Below are positions 45,025-53,489 of a DNA stretch of 64,000 nt, one piece after another. The DNA comes from Bacillota bacterium. GTDB lineage: Bacteria; Bacillota; Clostridia; Lachnospirales; Lachnospiraceae. A program made the translations under genes and the position numbers. The notes below the pieces were generated by a model. The model was given only the letters and a program-made list of their open reading frames with translations, searched no databases and was not told the DNA's origin. The DNA lies in the NCBI GenBank assembly GCA_023414875.1, contig JAEZMV010000013.1, forward strand, positions 8,108 through 72,107, given 5' to 3'. Numbering within the stretch: the first letter of the stretch is position 1; each line of letters starts with the position of its first letter.

Positions 45025-45156
45025 CATGCTGCATCTTTGATGCAGCTCAAAACACCGGAAGAACAAGGTGTGAGTGCCGTTGCACGAACATCGTAGTTCT
45101 TCCTAAGCGAATTTTCTAATTCGCTTTGTGAATATTGCTTTTTAATTCACACTAAC
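45025..45156. repeat. Modular hairpin repeat in front of the VanZ-like gene
   Basis: Module D (ATGCTGCATC-TTT-GATGCAGC, then CTCAAAACACCGGAAG) starts the element. A different middle follows, including AAGCGAATT-TTCT-AATTCGCTT, and the element ends TTTTTAATTCACACTAA. The end words match those of the 42731-42917 element, while the middle is exchanged. It separates the VanZ-like gene from its upstream region. Confidence 0.7.
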
Positions 45157-45312
45157 CTCCTACCGTATAACCTCATCAGCCTTATATTTCCTATTCTTGA
45201 TATGATAACATAAAAGGCTTAATTATATCAACAGTCGTATCTAATTTTAATAAAAAGATAATTACTTTCTTGAAGGAATTACATTTACTGATAAAGAAAG
45301 GAGATTTCCATT

Positions 45313-45963
45313 ATGAAGGAAGTCTTTAAAACAGTCTATGAAGGCGGTAGCGGAGAATTTGTTATGAAAAAATCACGTTTCATAGCATCTGTCTTGCCCG
45401 TAGAAACAGAAGAAGCAGCGATAGACTTTATTGAAAGTCTGAAGAAAAAGTATTGGGATGCATCACATAATTGTTCCGCTTATATTATAGGTAACGACAG
45501 CTCTCTGATGCGCTGCTCTGACGACGGTGAACCGAGTAAAACGGCCGGAAGGCCAATGTTAGATGTATTGCTCGCATATGAGCTTACTAATATAGTTGTT
45601 GTCGTTACCCGCTATTTTGGTGGGACCTTGCTTGGAACCGGTGGCCTGGTAAAGGCATACCAAAGTGCAGTAATCGAAGGCTTAAATCAAAGCATTATAA
45701 TTACAAAGGAGCTTGGAATTCAGTTTCTGATTACAACGGACTATAATCTAATTGGTAAAATTCAATATTTTATCGGACAGGAGCACATCACCACACTATC
45801 CTCTGAATATACGGATCTTGTAAAAATGACCGTTCTGATACCTCCAAGCAGACAGGATTTTTTCATAAAAAAAATAGCAGAACTAACAAATGGTTCCGCT
45901 ACTTTGGAAGTATCAGGACAGGTATACTTCACCCTATTAAATGGTGAAGTGCACCTTTTCTGA
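45313..45963 (+). CDS. YigZ/IMPACT-family protein
   Basis: A 216-residue cytosolic protein. The N-terminal UPF0029 domain (residues about 1-125) shows KKSRFIASVLPV, DDGEPSKTAGRPMLDVL and VVVTRYFGGTLLGTGGLVKAYQ; the C-terminal DUF1949 domain follows. Bacterial members are implicated in translation-related regulation, by analogy with the eukaryotic GCN2 inhibitor IMPACT. Ribosome site AAAGGAG. It ends 7 bases before the stop of the convergent gene at 45970. Confidence 0.92.
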   Translation: MKEVFKTVYEGGSGEFVMKKSRFIASVLPVETEEAAIDFIESLKKKYWDASHNCSAYIIGNDSSLMRCSDDGEPSKTAGRPMLDVLLAYELTNIVVVVTRYFGGTLLGTGGLVKAYQSAVIEGLNQSIIITKELGIQFLITTDYNLIGKIQYFIGQEHITTLSSEYTDLVKMTVLIPPSRQDFFIKKIAELTNGSATLEVSGQVYFTLLNGEVHLF

Positions 45964-45969
45964 ATTTGT

Positions 45970-46260
45970 TTATTGCCCCTGTGTTACCAGTTCATCCACG
46001 ATTTCTACCATGGAAATCGGCGTCACTTCAAATTGGCAGAGCTTCTTGATGATATTCATCACAAACTCCTTTGACGTTGAAATACCGGGAATTTCATCAG
46101 ATTCAACCAGTCCATCCAGGACCCCTGTAATCTTTATCCCATAATATGGTTCTCTTGGTTCTGATTCTGAGATCTTCTCTGAAAGACTATAATCAAGTTT
46201 CATTATTCTGTCATCCTCCAGAGTTACCTCATTGCTAAAAAGTAACTGTAATTGTTTCAT
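45970..46260 (-). CDS. DUF6514-like small protein
   Basis: A 96-residue soluble protein starting MKQLQLLFSNEVTLEDDR; YGIKITGV and a C-terminal helix with VEIVDELV fit the small clostridial family I believe is DUF6514, but this is from memory. The ATG at 46260 follows GGGGGT; a longer frame to 46308 has no ribosome site. Function unknown. It converges on the IMPACT-type gene with a 6-base gap. Confidence 0.65.
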   Translation of the reverse strand: MKQLQLLFSNEVTLEDDRIMKLDYSLSEKISESEPREPYYGIKITGVLDGLVESDEIPGISTSKEFVMNIIKKLCQFEVTPISMVEIVDELVTQGQ

Positions 46261-46577
46261 CACCACTACCCCCGAAAAAATATAATAATAACAGAAAATA
46301 ACTGACAAATCTCATTATACACAGATAATATCTATTATTAAAGCGAAATTTAGCGCACTATATTATTGTGTTCGTTATATTTCGACATATCTTCACGTAT
46401 CGTGTACTTTTTCCATAAAATAACATTAATTACTTTGTTTTCATGGTATTAAAAACACGAAATATACTATATTATAAAATAATAATTTAGTTACTCAAGA
46501 CTATACTCCCATATTTTGGTTATTATATTAGTATCACAAATATTTAACTTTATTTCACCCCAAAAATTTGTTATAAT

Positions 46578-46783
46578 GTACGCGATAAGCAAAAGACTAA
46601 GCGTATCAAACTGGACTGAAGCAATCTTTTTTGCTTCATGGACAGTATGATAAGTTTAGTCTGAGCAACGCGAGCGAGAGAACGCAGTTCTCGAGCTTTT
46701 GCTTATCGCGTACTGCGCGGAGATAAGCCGCTTTTGCTTATCGCGTACTGCGCGGAGATAAGCTGCTTTTGCTTATCGCGTAC
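46578..46783. repeat. Inverted and tandem repeat region upstream of pbpA-type gene
   Basis: GTACGCGATAAGCAAAAG (46578-46595) is answered by three inverted copies at 46696-46713, 46731-46748 and 46766-46783, with a 35-base period; the filler is TGCGCGGAGATAAGC(C/T)G. Inside the first pair a second long imperfect hairpin, from ACTAAGCGTATCA to TGATAAGTTTAGT, encloses GAAGCAA..TTGCTTC. The region lies 80 bases before the PBP1A start. The flanking gap 46309-46577 is AT-rich with a TATAAT at 46572-46577. Confidence 0.75.
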
Positions 46784-46860
46784 TATTACACAATTTAAGC
46801 TTTTGCTTCTTAAAATCTCATTTGATCAGCAGGGCAGATATATTGTGATTGGAGGTTTTT

Positions 46861-49584
46861 ATGGATTATAGTAAGAAAGGTATTGAAAATAAACAACATA
46901 ATATAAAATCAACAACAAAACGGATGATTTCAAAATCACGCATTATACTATTCCGGTTATGTATTGTTTCATTTATCTTTATAGCTATTGTAGGCACTTA
47001 TGCCGGTTTCGGCTATGTGAAGGGACTGATTGACAGCGCCCCTGACATATCACAGATTAATGTTATGCCTACTGCATATGCAACCAAGGTGTATGACCGA
47101 GAAGGAAATGAGATCGAACAGCTTATTGGTGCTAATGCAAACCGGGAATTTGTATCATTAAAAGATTTACCCGAATTCGTGAAATATGCCTTTATCAGTA
47201 TCGAAGATGAGCGTTTTTTTGAACACCACGGCATTGATGTTAGAGGTATTTTTCGTGCCGGTGTAACCGGTATTCTTTCTGGGGATTTTAGTGAAGGTGC
47301 CAGTACAATTACACAACAGCTATTAAAAAACCAAGTTTTTGAGGGTGGCCGGGAAGCAACTTTTGTTGACCGTCTGGAACGTAAAATACAGGAGCAATAT
47401 CTGGCTATTCAATTAGAAAATCTGCTGGATAAGGATACAATTCTGGAAAATTACATCAACACTATTAATCTGGGCGCCGGCACCTACGGAATACAGACTG
47501 CGGCAGAACGTTATTTTAATAAGGATGCCAGTGAATTAACTTTATCCGAAGCGGCAACCATAGCAGCTATCACCCAGTGGCCTGTTTATCGTAATCCAAT
47601 CGAGCATCCGGATAATAATAAAGAAAGACGGGATGAAATTCTTCGGGAGATGCTGGATCAAGGGTATTGTACTCAAGAGGAGTATGACATAGCAATGGCC
47701 GATGATGTATATACCAAAATTCAATCCGTTAATGAGGAAAAGGATACCTCCTCCTATTACAGCTATTATGTCGATGCATTAATCGATGAGTTGATACAGG
47801 ATCTCCAGAAAGAGAAAGGCTACACCCAGACCGAGGCTGCCAACTTAATCTATACCACTGGGTTGAACATCTACACGAATCAGGATCCTGAAATACAAAA
47901 GATCTGTGATGAGGTTTATGCGGATGAAGCCAATTTCCCAGAAATGGGTATTTCCTACTGGGACCTCACCTTTAAATTTTCCGTTCTGAAAAAGGATGGA
48001 ACCACCATACATTACCAGCCAAATGATTTATTAGAATATTATAAGGACTTTGATGATAAGGATAATCTGTATGTAGATAGTGAAGATAGTGAATTTTCAT
48101 TACTTTGTCTGGACAAAGATGACATGCAGGCTAAGGTAGATGCCTTCTGCGAGGATATGTTGGAGGAGGGCGACGTTGTTGACGGTAAAAAAGTGATATT
48201 TACCATTCAGCCACAATCCTCTTTCGTTGTTATGGATCAGTATACTGGTCAGGTAGTTGCCATCATAGGTGGCCGAGGAGAGAAAACCGGTAACCGGACC
48301 TTAAATCGTGCAACCTCAACAAAACGTCAACCAGGCTCTACTTATAAAGTCTTATCCACTTACCTTCCTGCTCTTGATATGGGTGGTTTCACTCTGGCAA
48401 GCGTACAGGATGATGCAGGTCCGTATTATTATCCCGGTACCAAAACAGAGGTGAGTAACTGGACCTCTAAGAACGAATATGAAGGTTTAAGCACCTTACG
48501 TAAAGGTATCTATCACTCAATGAATATTGTAACAGTAAAAACCATGGCAGAAATTACACCGCAGGTAGGATATGATTATTTATTAAAATTAGGTTTCACC
48601 ACCTTGATAGAATCCAGAAAAGAGAAAGACGGAAGAGTCACGTCCGATATCAATCTTCCAATGGCACTTGGCGGATTGACCGATGGGGTACTTAATCTAG
48701 AATTAACAGCAGCTTATGCGGCCATCGCAAACGGTGGAGTATATACAGAACCTACTTTCTATACAAAGATTGTAGATCGTAACGGCAATGTTCTATTAGA
48801 AAAGAAGCCGAAGCGAGAGCAAGTAATGAAGGAATCTACTTCATTTCTTTTAACAAGTGCGATGGAGGATGTAGTTAATATCGGTACCGGCAAGATTGTA
48901 AAGTTTACGGAAGTGGATATGCCAATTGCAGGAAAAACCGGATCAACTTCTAATTATAACGATTTATGGTTTTCTGGTTATTCACCCTATTATACTGCCT
49001 CTGTTTGGTCAGGCTTTGACAATAATTTTAGTCAGACCGAGAAAACCTATCAGCGTAAGATTTGGAAGAAGATCATGGAGCAAATTCATATTAAAAAGAA
49101 ATTGGAAAAGAAAAAGTTCACTGTTCCCGATTCAGTAAAACAGGTGAGAATATGCACGAAGTCAGGTAAGCTTGCAGTAGAAGGATTATGTGATCAATAT
49201 GTTGGAGGAGATTCTACCGCGCTTGAGTATTTTGCAAAAGGAACAGAACCAACAGATCTATGTAATGTTCATGTAAAGGCTCCGATATGCACTGAGTCTC
49301 ATTCCCTAGCTACGGAAAACTGCCCGATCAGCAGCGTAAAAGAAACTGTTTACTTGAATAAAACAGAAATTGGTAAAACCTACGATACTCCATATATTCT
49401 TCCAAGCAAATCCTGTACCCTTCATACAGGTAATATAACTTCACCAGATAATGAGAACGAACCGACGCTTCCTGAAGAGAACACGAATGATAATTCGTAT
49501 GATGAGGACCTGCTGCAACCTGATGATTATGAAGACGAAATGTTGAATAGTATATTAAGAAATGCGCTAACCTCACCTCATTAA
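46861..49584 (+). CDS. Class A penicillin-binding protein (PBP1A type)
   Basis: A 907-residue bifunctional peptidoglycan synthase. A basic cytosolic start and a membrane helix (about 30-52) precede the GT51 glycosyltransferase, with EDERFFEHHG near residue 113 and EGASTITQQLLKN. The transpeptidase has the nucleophile Ser in QPGSTYK near 495, SMN near 552 and KTGST near 691. The last 150 residues, with several Cys (ICTKSGKLAVEGLCDQY) and an acidic Pro/Asn/Glu tail, are an external extension typical of clostridial PBP1. The ATG follows GGAGG by 5 bases. Confidence 0.95.
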   Translation: MDYSKKGIENKQHNIKSTTKRMISKSRIILFRLCIVSFIFIAIVGTYAGFGYVKGLIDSAPDISQINVMPTAYATKVYDREGNEIEQLIGANANREFVSLKDLPEFVKYAFISIEDERFFEHHGIDVRGIFRAGVTGILSGDFSEGASTITQQLLKNQVFEGGREATFVDRLERKIQEQYLAIQLENLLDKDTILENYINTINLGAGTYGIQTAAERYFNKDASELTLSEAATIAAITQWPVYRNPIEHPDNNKERRDEILREMLDQGYCTQEEYDIAMADDVYTKIQSVNEEKDTSSYYSYYVDALIDELIQDLQKEKGYTQTEAANLIYTTGLNIYTNQDPEIQKICDEVYADEANFPEMGISYWDLTFKFSVLKKDGTTIHYQPNDLLEYYKDFDDKDNLYVDSEDSEFSLLCLDKDDMQAKVDAFCEDMLEEGDVVDGKKVIFTIQPQSSFVVMDQYTGQVVAIIGGRGEKTGNRTLNRATSTKRQPGSTYKVLSTYLPALDMGGFTLASVQDDAGPYYYPGTKTEVSNWTSKNEYEGLSTLRKGIYHSMNIVTVKTMAEITPQVGYDYLLKLGFTTLIESRKEKDGRVTSDINLPMALGGLTDGVLNLELTAAYAAIANGGVYTEPTFYTKIVDRNGNVLLEKKPKREQVMKESTSFLLTSAMEDVVNIGTGKIVKFTEVDMPIAGKTGSTSNYNDLWFSGYSPYYTASVWSGFDNNFSQTEKTYQRKIWKKIMEQIHIKKKLEKKKFTVPDSVKQVRICTKSGKLAVEGLCDQYVGGDSTALEYFAKGTEPTDLCNVHVKAPICTESHSLATENCPISSVKETVYLNKTEIGKTYDTPYILPSKSCTLHTGNITSPDNENEPTLPEENTNDNSYDEDLLQPDDYEDEMLNSILRNALTSPH

Positions 49585-49637
49585 CACGGATTTTGCTCGA
49601 TTAAAAGCTTAGAATTTTCATCATATCAATCACTAAA

Positions 49638-49681
49638 AAATAGCATGTCGATTATTAATCAAAATAATCACATGCTATTTT
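49638..49681. terminator. Bidirectional terminator
   Basis: AAATAGCATGT pairs perfectly with ACATGCTATTT across a 21-base loop, with flanking A and T runs, between the PBP1A gene and the convergent spoVAE. Confidence 0.75.
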
Positions 49682-49755
49682 AGTATACCTAAGGTGTAAT
49701 AAACATCACTAACCTATATAGGGCTCCACATTGAGTTGTATTCTTTATTTATTTC

Positions 49756-50112
49756 TTATGCTTTCATTTTTGCACTAAAGAACCACGAAGCTATATAGCT
49801 AAATATCAAAGCAGAGGATATTCCAACGGCTGATGAGGTAAAACCACCCTTAAAGATGCCGATGAAACCATCCTTATCCACAGCCTCTTTGATACCCTTA
49901 AAAAGAACATTACCAAAGCCAGTAAGGGGTACGCCAGCCCCTGCTCCTGCCCATTTTGCAAATGGCTCATAAATACCAACTGCCCCAAGCACAGCCCCGA
50001 TGCACACCAGTATAACCATAACTCTACCGGGCATTAATTTTGTATTATCTAGTAATATCTGAACAACTGCACATATTGCCCCACCCACCAAGAATGCTTT
50101 CAAATAATCCAT
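49756..50112 (-). CDS. spoVAE: Stage V sporulation protein AE
   Basis: A 118-residue membrane protein with four helices; FGNVLFKGIKEAVDKDGFIG and GGFTSSAVGIS are the family hallmarks. SpoVAE is part of the SpoVA channel in the inner forespore membrane that moves Ca-dipicolinate in during sporulation and out at germination. An AAGGAG ribosome site precedes the ATG. It is the third of spoVAC-spoVAD-spoVAE, 55 bases after spoVAD. Confidence 0.93.
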   Translation of the reverse strand: MDYLKAFLVGGAICAVVQILLDNTKLMPGRVMVILVCIGAVLGAVGIYEPFAKWAGAGAGVPLTGFGNVLFKGIKEAVDKDGFIGIFKGGFTSSAVGISSALIFSYIASWFFSAKMKA

Positions 50113-50167
50113 TCGATCAACTCCTTTTAAACAACCTTCAATTCTATCGACTCTAATTCCAAAGCTA

Positions 50168-51223
50168 TCATAACGCTTCTACGATTACTGCATGTGCGAT
50201 TCCCGGCACTGATTTGCCTTCGTTGAAGCTTACTTGAGATAATAAAGCACCTGTAGGAATAAATAACACTCTCTTCCAAGCTCTATCCTTTAGTTGCTTC
50301 AAAATATAACTGGTAAACGTAATTGCAGAGCAACCGCAACCACTACCACCGGCATGAGTATCCTGACTATCTTTATCAAAGATCTCGATTCCGCAGTCCA
50401 TATGGTTTCCACTGATATCATAATTTTTATCCTTTAACAGGTCGATTAAGATATTCTTACCTACATATCCCAAATCTCCAGTAATGATTTTATCATAATA
50501 ATCAGGTTGTACACCTAAGTCTTCAAAATTCTGTTTAATCGTTTCAAACGCCGCAGGCGCCATAGCCGCCCCCATATTCATGGAATCCTTTAAGCCGTAA
50601 TCTACAATTTTTCCGGTGGTGATACCTTTGATAACAACATCCGGCTCATTGGGATTATGTTTTAGGTTACTGCTGTCCGCCAAAATCACCGCTCCACTTC
50701 CTGTAACCGTCCAACTTGCAGAATATGGCCGTTGATTTCCATAATCGAGTGGAAAGCGGAACTGTTTCTCAGCCCCTGCAAAATGACTTGAGGTAATCGC
50801 CAGTACCTTATCAGCAAACCCACCATCAATCAGCATGGCACCTATAGACATAGCCTCACCCATGGTAGAGCAAGCTCCATAGATACCAATCATTGGTATC
50901 TCTAGTTCCTGAATACCAAAGGAGGTCGCAATTAACTGTCCCAACAAATCTCCTCCGACCAGATAGCGTATATCCGTATTCTTTAGTCCGGATTTTTGAA
51001 GTGCCTTTCCTGCTGCCTGTTTCATGAGTTCACTTTCCGCTTCCTCCCAACTGTTTTTCCCTAGAAGCGGATCCTCCTGTATTACATCAAACAGAGTTCC
51101 CAGTGGTCCATCTCCTTCTTTTTTACCTGCAATAGATGCAGCTCCTATAATACAAGGAGGATTTATAAATAAGACGCTTTGTTTCCCAACCATTTTTGAT
51201 TGATTTTTATCATTCTCCGACAT
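50168..51223 (-). CDS. spoVAD: Stage V sporulation protein AD
   Basis: A 351-residue soluble protein with a thiolase-like fold that binds dipicolinic acid at the SpoVA channel. SVLFINPPCIIGAASIAGKKEGDGPLG, YGACSTMGEAMSIG and AGGSGCGCSA are characteristic. The ATG at 51223 follows AGGAG by 7 bases; an earlier apparent start at 51274 would overlap spoVAC. Expressed in the forespore, normally under sigma-G; a sigma-G promoter was looked for but not found with certainty. Confidence 0.94.
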   Translation of the reverse strand: MSENDKNQSKMVGKQSVLFINPPCIIGAASIAGKKEGDGPLGTLFDVIQEDPLLGKNSWEEAESELMKQAAGKALQKSGLKNTDIRYLVGGDLLGQLIATSFGIQELEIPMIGIYGACSTMGEAMSIGAMLIDGGFADKVLAITSSHFAGAEKQFRFPLDYGNQRPYSASWTVTGSGAVILADSSNLKHNPNEPDVVIKGITTGKIVDYGLKDSMNMGAAMAPAAFETIKQNFEDLGVQPDYYDKIITGDLGYVGKNILIDLLKDKNYDISGNHMDCGIEIFDKDSQDTHAGGSGCGCSAITFTSYILKQLKDRAWKRVLFIPTGALLSQVSFNEGKSVPGIAHAVIVEAL

Positions 51224-51260
51224 AATACAACTCCTTATCTTTCCAAGCCCCACAAAGCTT

Positions 51261-51764
51261 TTATAATACACCAAACTGCTTTAGCAAATAATAGATTATG
51301 CCAAGTATCCAGGAAGAAAAAATTCCATATAATATAACCGGACCTGCAATCGTAAATATCTTGCATCCAATACCAAAGACCTGTCCTTCTTTTTTATATT
51401 CGACTGCCGGAGCTGCTACCGAATTAGCAAAACCGGTAATAGGTACTAGGGTACCCGCTCCACCAAACTTAGCCAGCTTCTGATATAAACCGAGACCGGT
51501 AAATAGTATTGATAAAAATACCAGTGATATTGTATTGTATAATTTTGCTGTCTCTTCACCTGCACCAAGATACATATAGTACTTGATCAGCAGCTGTCCT
51601 ATGGTACAGATAATGCCTCCGACAATAAATGCTTTAATCGTGTTCTTTAAAATACTATTTTTAGGAGTTACCTGCTTAACATACTGACTATACTTTTCAT
51701 TTCTTTTTTGTGCATCCTGTTCTCCTAATACTCCTGACACTGTTTCTTTCTTTTGATTACTCAT
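51261..51764 (-). CDS. spoVAC: Stage V sporulation protein AC
   Basis: A 167-residue membrane protein; TIKAFIVGGIICTIGQLLIKYY and PITGFANSVAAPAVEYKKEG are diagnostic. SpoVAC is a mechanosensitive pore component of the SpoVA channel. The first 40 residues are polar and cytosolic. It lies 20 bases after a 53-codon small gene that is apparently in the same transcript. Confidence 0.94.
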   Translation of the reverse strand: MSNQKKETVSGVLGEQDAQKRNEKYSQYVKQVTPKNSILKNTIKAFIVGGIICTIGQLLIKYYMYLGAGEETAKLYNTISLVFLSILFTGLGLYQKLAKFGGAGTLVPITGFANSVAAPAVEYKKEGQVFGIGCKIFTIAGPVILYGIFSSWILGIIYYLLKQFGVL

Positions 51765-51784
51765 ATAATCACCCTGCCTTTCCC

Positions 51785-51946
51785 TTAAGTCCGCAAACTA
51801 TATGCATAATAAAAATAGTTTCTAACTAAAGTCCCATCATACTCAGAGGTTTGTTCCTGAGTAAAATAGCCAACACTTAAAATGATAACAAGAGCTGCTA
51901 ATATAATTAGGGCAGCTATCAAAATAATCTTCTTTTTCACAGTCAT
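51785..51946 (-). CDS. Small 53-residue membrane protein before spoVAC
   Basis: The frame begins MTVKKKIILIAALIILA and runs as one N-terminal membrane helix (about 5-25) and a polar C-terminal half ending YYAYSLRT. AAAGGTGATG upstream of the ATG is a strong ribosome site. It ends 20 bases before spoVAC on the same strand and lies after the sigF terminator, so it is probably the first gene of the spoVA transcript. It has no recognised family. The single-helix form and position suggest a small forespore membrane protein. Confidence 0.7.
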   Translation of the reverse strand: MTVKKKIILIAALIILAALVIILSVGYFTQEQTSEYDGTLVRNYFYYAYSLRT

Positions 51947-51989
51947 AAAACATCACCTTTCATTTATGATGTGCATCCTACACGGAGTA

Positions 51990-52037
51990 CTTTTTTCATC
52001 TCATAGAGATGAAAAAAGCATCAGTTTTATCCGATGC
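51990..52037 (-). terminator. sigF terminator with a second overlapping hairpin
   Basis: On the minus strand GCATC-x10-GATGC is followed by TTTTTTC, the terminator of the sigF transcript. The T run is itself the first arm of a second hairpin, CTTTTTTCATCTC paired with GAGATGAAAAAAG (51990-52018). The two structures share bases, so they could compete; this may simply be a double terminator that separates spoIIA from spoVA. Confidence 0.7.
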
Positions 52038-52141
52038 TTTCTTTATATATTCAATTTTATGGTTATATTATATGAATAACATCTTTTACTATACTGGAAA
52101 TATCTAACATTATTCGGTGGTATTCGTTGTATTCTTTTTGA

Positions 52142-52858
52142 TTATGCACCTAGTTTTTCTCGCATAATTTTTAATATCCTTTTTTCCATTCTTGATACCT
52201 GGACCTGCGATATCCCAAGCTCTTTTGCAATATCCGTCTGCGTTTTATCTTTAAAGTATCTAAGCCTGATGATTTCCTGCTCCTTTTCACCCAAAGAAGC
52301 GATAATCTCTCTTAATGCAAGCCTGTCCACTAAATTTTCACTCTCATCCTTTGTTTCTGCTAATTTATCAATTAAATAGATTGGACTACCGTCTCCCTGA
52401 TATATTGTCTTATAGAGTGACTCTACCTCTGCACCGGTTTCCAGCGCCATCACAATTTCATCCTTTGCTATGTTCAAATCTTCCTCTATTTCTTCAATCG
52501 TTGGTTCTCTGCCAAAACAATTACTATACCTTTCCCGAACCATTCTAATCTTTGTAGCTGTCTCCTTTAAGGATCTGCTTACCTTGATCATCCCGTCATC
52601 TCGTAAAAACCGTTTAATCTCTCCGGTAATCATCGGTACTGCATAGGTAGAAAACTTTACTTCATAAGAGGAATCAAATTTATCAATTGCTTTAATAAGG
52701 CCGATGCTTCCGATCTGAAATAAATCCTCCATCTCGTGCCCCCTATTTGCAAATCTTCTGACAATGCTCCATACAAGGCCTACGTTCTCAGTAACCACAC
52801 GGTCTCTCGCCTCTCTGTCGCCTTCCCTTGACCGCTTAATTAATTCAAGCGTATCCAC
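52142..52858 (-). CDS. sigF: RNA polymerase sigma-F factor
   Basis: A 238-residue sporulation sigma factor of the forespore. Region 2 has EDLFQIGSIGLIKAIDKFD, region 3 DDGMIKVSRSLKETA, and the region-4 HTH TQTDIAKELGISQVQVSRMEKRIL. The start is GTG at 52858, with GGAGAG upstream. It is the third gene of the spoIIA operon and is held inactive by SpoIIAB until SpoIIAA releases it. A short leader of 91 bases separates it from spoIIAB. Confidence 0.96.
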   Translation of the reverse strand: MDTLELIKRSREGDREARDRVVTENVGLVWSIVRRFANRGHEMEDLFQIGSIGLIKAIDKFDSSYEVKFSTYAVPMITGEIKRFLRDDGMIKVSRSLKETATKIRMVRERYSNCFGREPTIEEIEEDLNIAKDEIVMALETGAEVESLYKTIYQGDGSPIYLIDKLAETKDESENLVDRLALREIIASLGEKEQEIIRLRYFKDKTQTDIAKELGISQVQVSRMEKRILKIMREKLGA

Positions 52859-52949
52859 ATTAAATCTCTCTCCTTTCCTGCTTCATAATTCGTATCCGTA
52901 TTGTTACTTTGATATCCTCTTCCGTTAGCCCCAACGTTAACAAGATCTG

Positions 52950-53423
52950 CTATACCACTTTTTGATTGGCATCCTGCGCATACCCTTTCATTTTTTCAAT
53001 TTTTCCAACCTTTTTTTTCATAACAACGATTGTTCCTTTTCCAACCGTTGATTCTACCGATAATTCATCCATAAAGGCCTCCATAAAGGAAAAACCCATT
53101 CCGGAGCGTTCTAGTTCCGGTCTCGTGGTATAAAGAGGTTCCATTGCTCTTTCAATGTTCTCTATTCCCACTCCCTCATCTGCTATTTCCACCGTCAATT
53201 CGTTAGCACAGATGATACAATGCATTTTGATAATACCAATACGATCTGCATATCCATGTATAATTGAGTTTGTCACAGCCTCCGAAACTGCTGTTTTGAT
53301 ATCAGCTAACTCTTCAATCGTAGGATCAAGCTGTGCTGCAAAGGCTGCTACAACTGTTCTTGCAAAGCTTTCATTTTGAGATTTGCTTTCGAATTCCAAC
53401 CGCATTTCATTCTTATCCTTCAT
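52950..53423 (-). CDS. spoIIAB: Anti-sigma-F factor SpoIIAB
   Basis: A 157-residue GHKL-fold serine kinase that binds sigma-F and phosphorylates SpoIIAA. N-box AVSEAVTNSIIHGY, G1 box DEGVGI and G2 box SGMGFSFMEAF are seen. About 15 residues beyond the usual end (KMKGYAQDANQKVV) form a C-terminal extension. The gap to spoIIAA is 66 bases and holds a hairpin repeat, which is unusual because these genes are mostly coupled. Confidence 0.95.
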   Translation of the reverse strand: MKDKNEMRLEFESKSQNESFARTVVAAFAAQLDPTIEELADIKTAVSEAVTNSIIHGYADRIGIIKMHCIICANELTVEIADEGVGIENIERAMEPLYTTRPELERSGMGFSFMEAFMDELSVESTVGKGTIVVMKKKVGKIEKMKGYAQDANQKVV

Positions 53424-53448
53424 TATGTTTTCTTATCCCCTTTCCTTT

Positions 53449-53487
53449 TAACACTAATCACACATGCTGCATCTTTGATGCAGCTCA
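53449..53487. repeat. Module D hairpin between spoIIAA and spoIIAB
   Basis: ATGCTGCATC-TTT-GATGCAGC followed by CTCAAAT begins two bases from the spoIIAA stop, and AACACTAATCACAC adjoins it. This is the same module as at 42750 and 45027. As RNA it forms an 8-bp stem in the operon transcript and could change the ratio of the two proteins. Confidence 0.7.
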
Positions 53488-53489
53488 AA

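Noticed and set aside
46690..46790. Three regularly spaced repeats that might be a CRISPR array
   Set aside because: The spacing sequences are also identical, the period is 35 and there is an inverted copy upstream; no unique spacers or cas genes.
51950..51990. Possible sigma-G promoter (CATCATA as -10) before the small spoVA gene
   Set aside because: No acceptable -35 element at 17-18 bases upstream.
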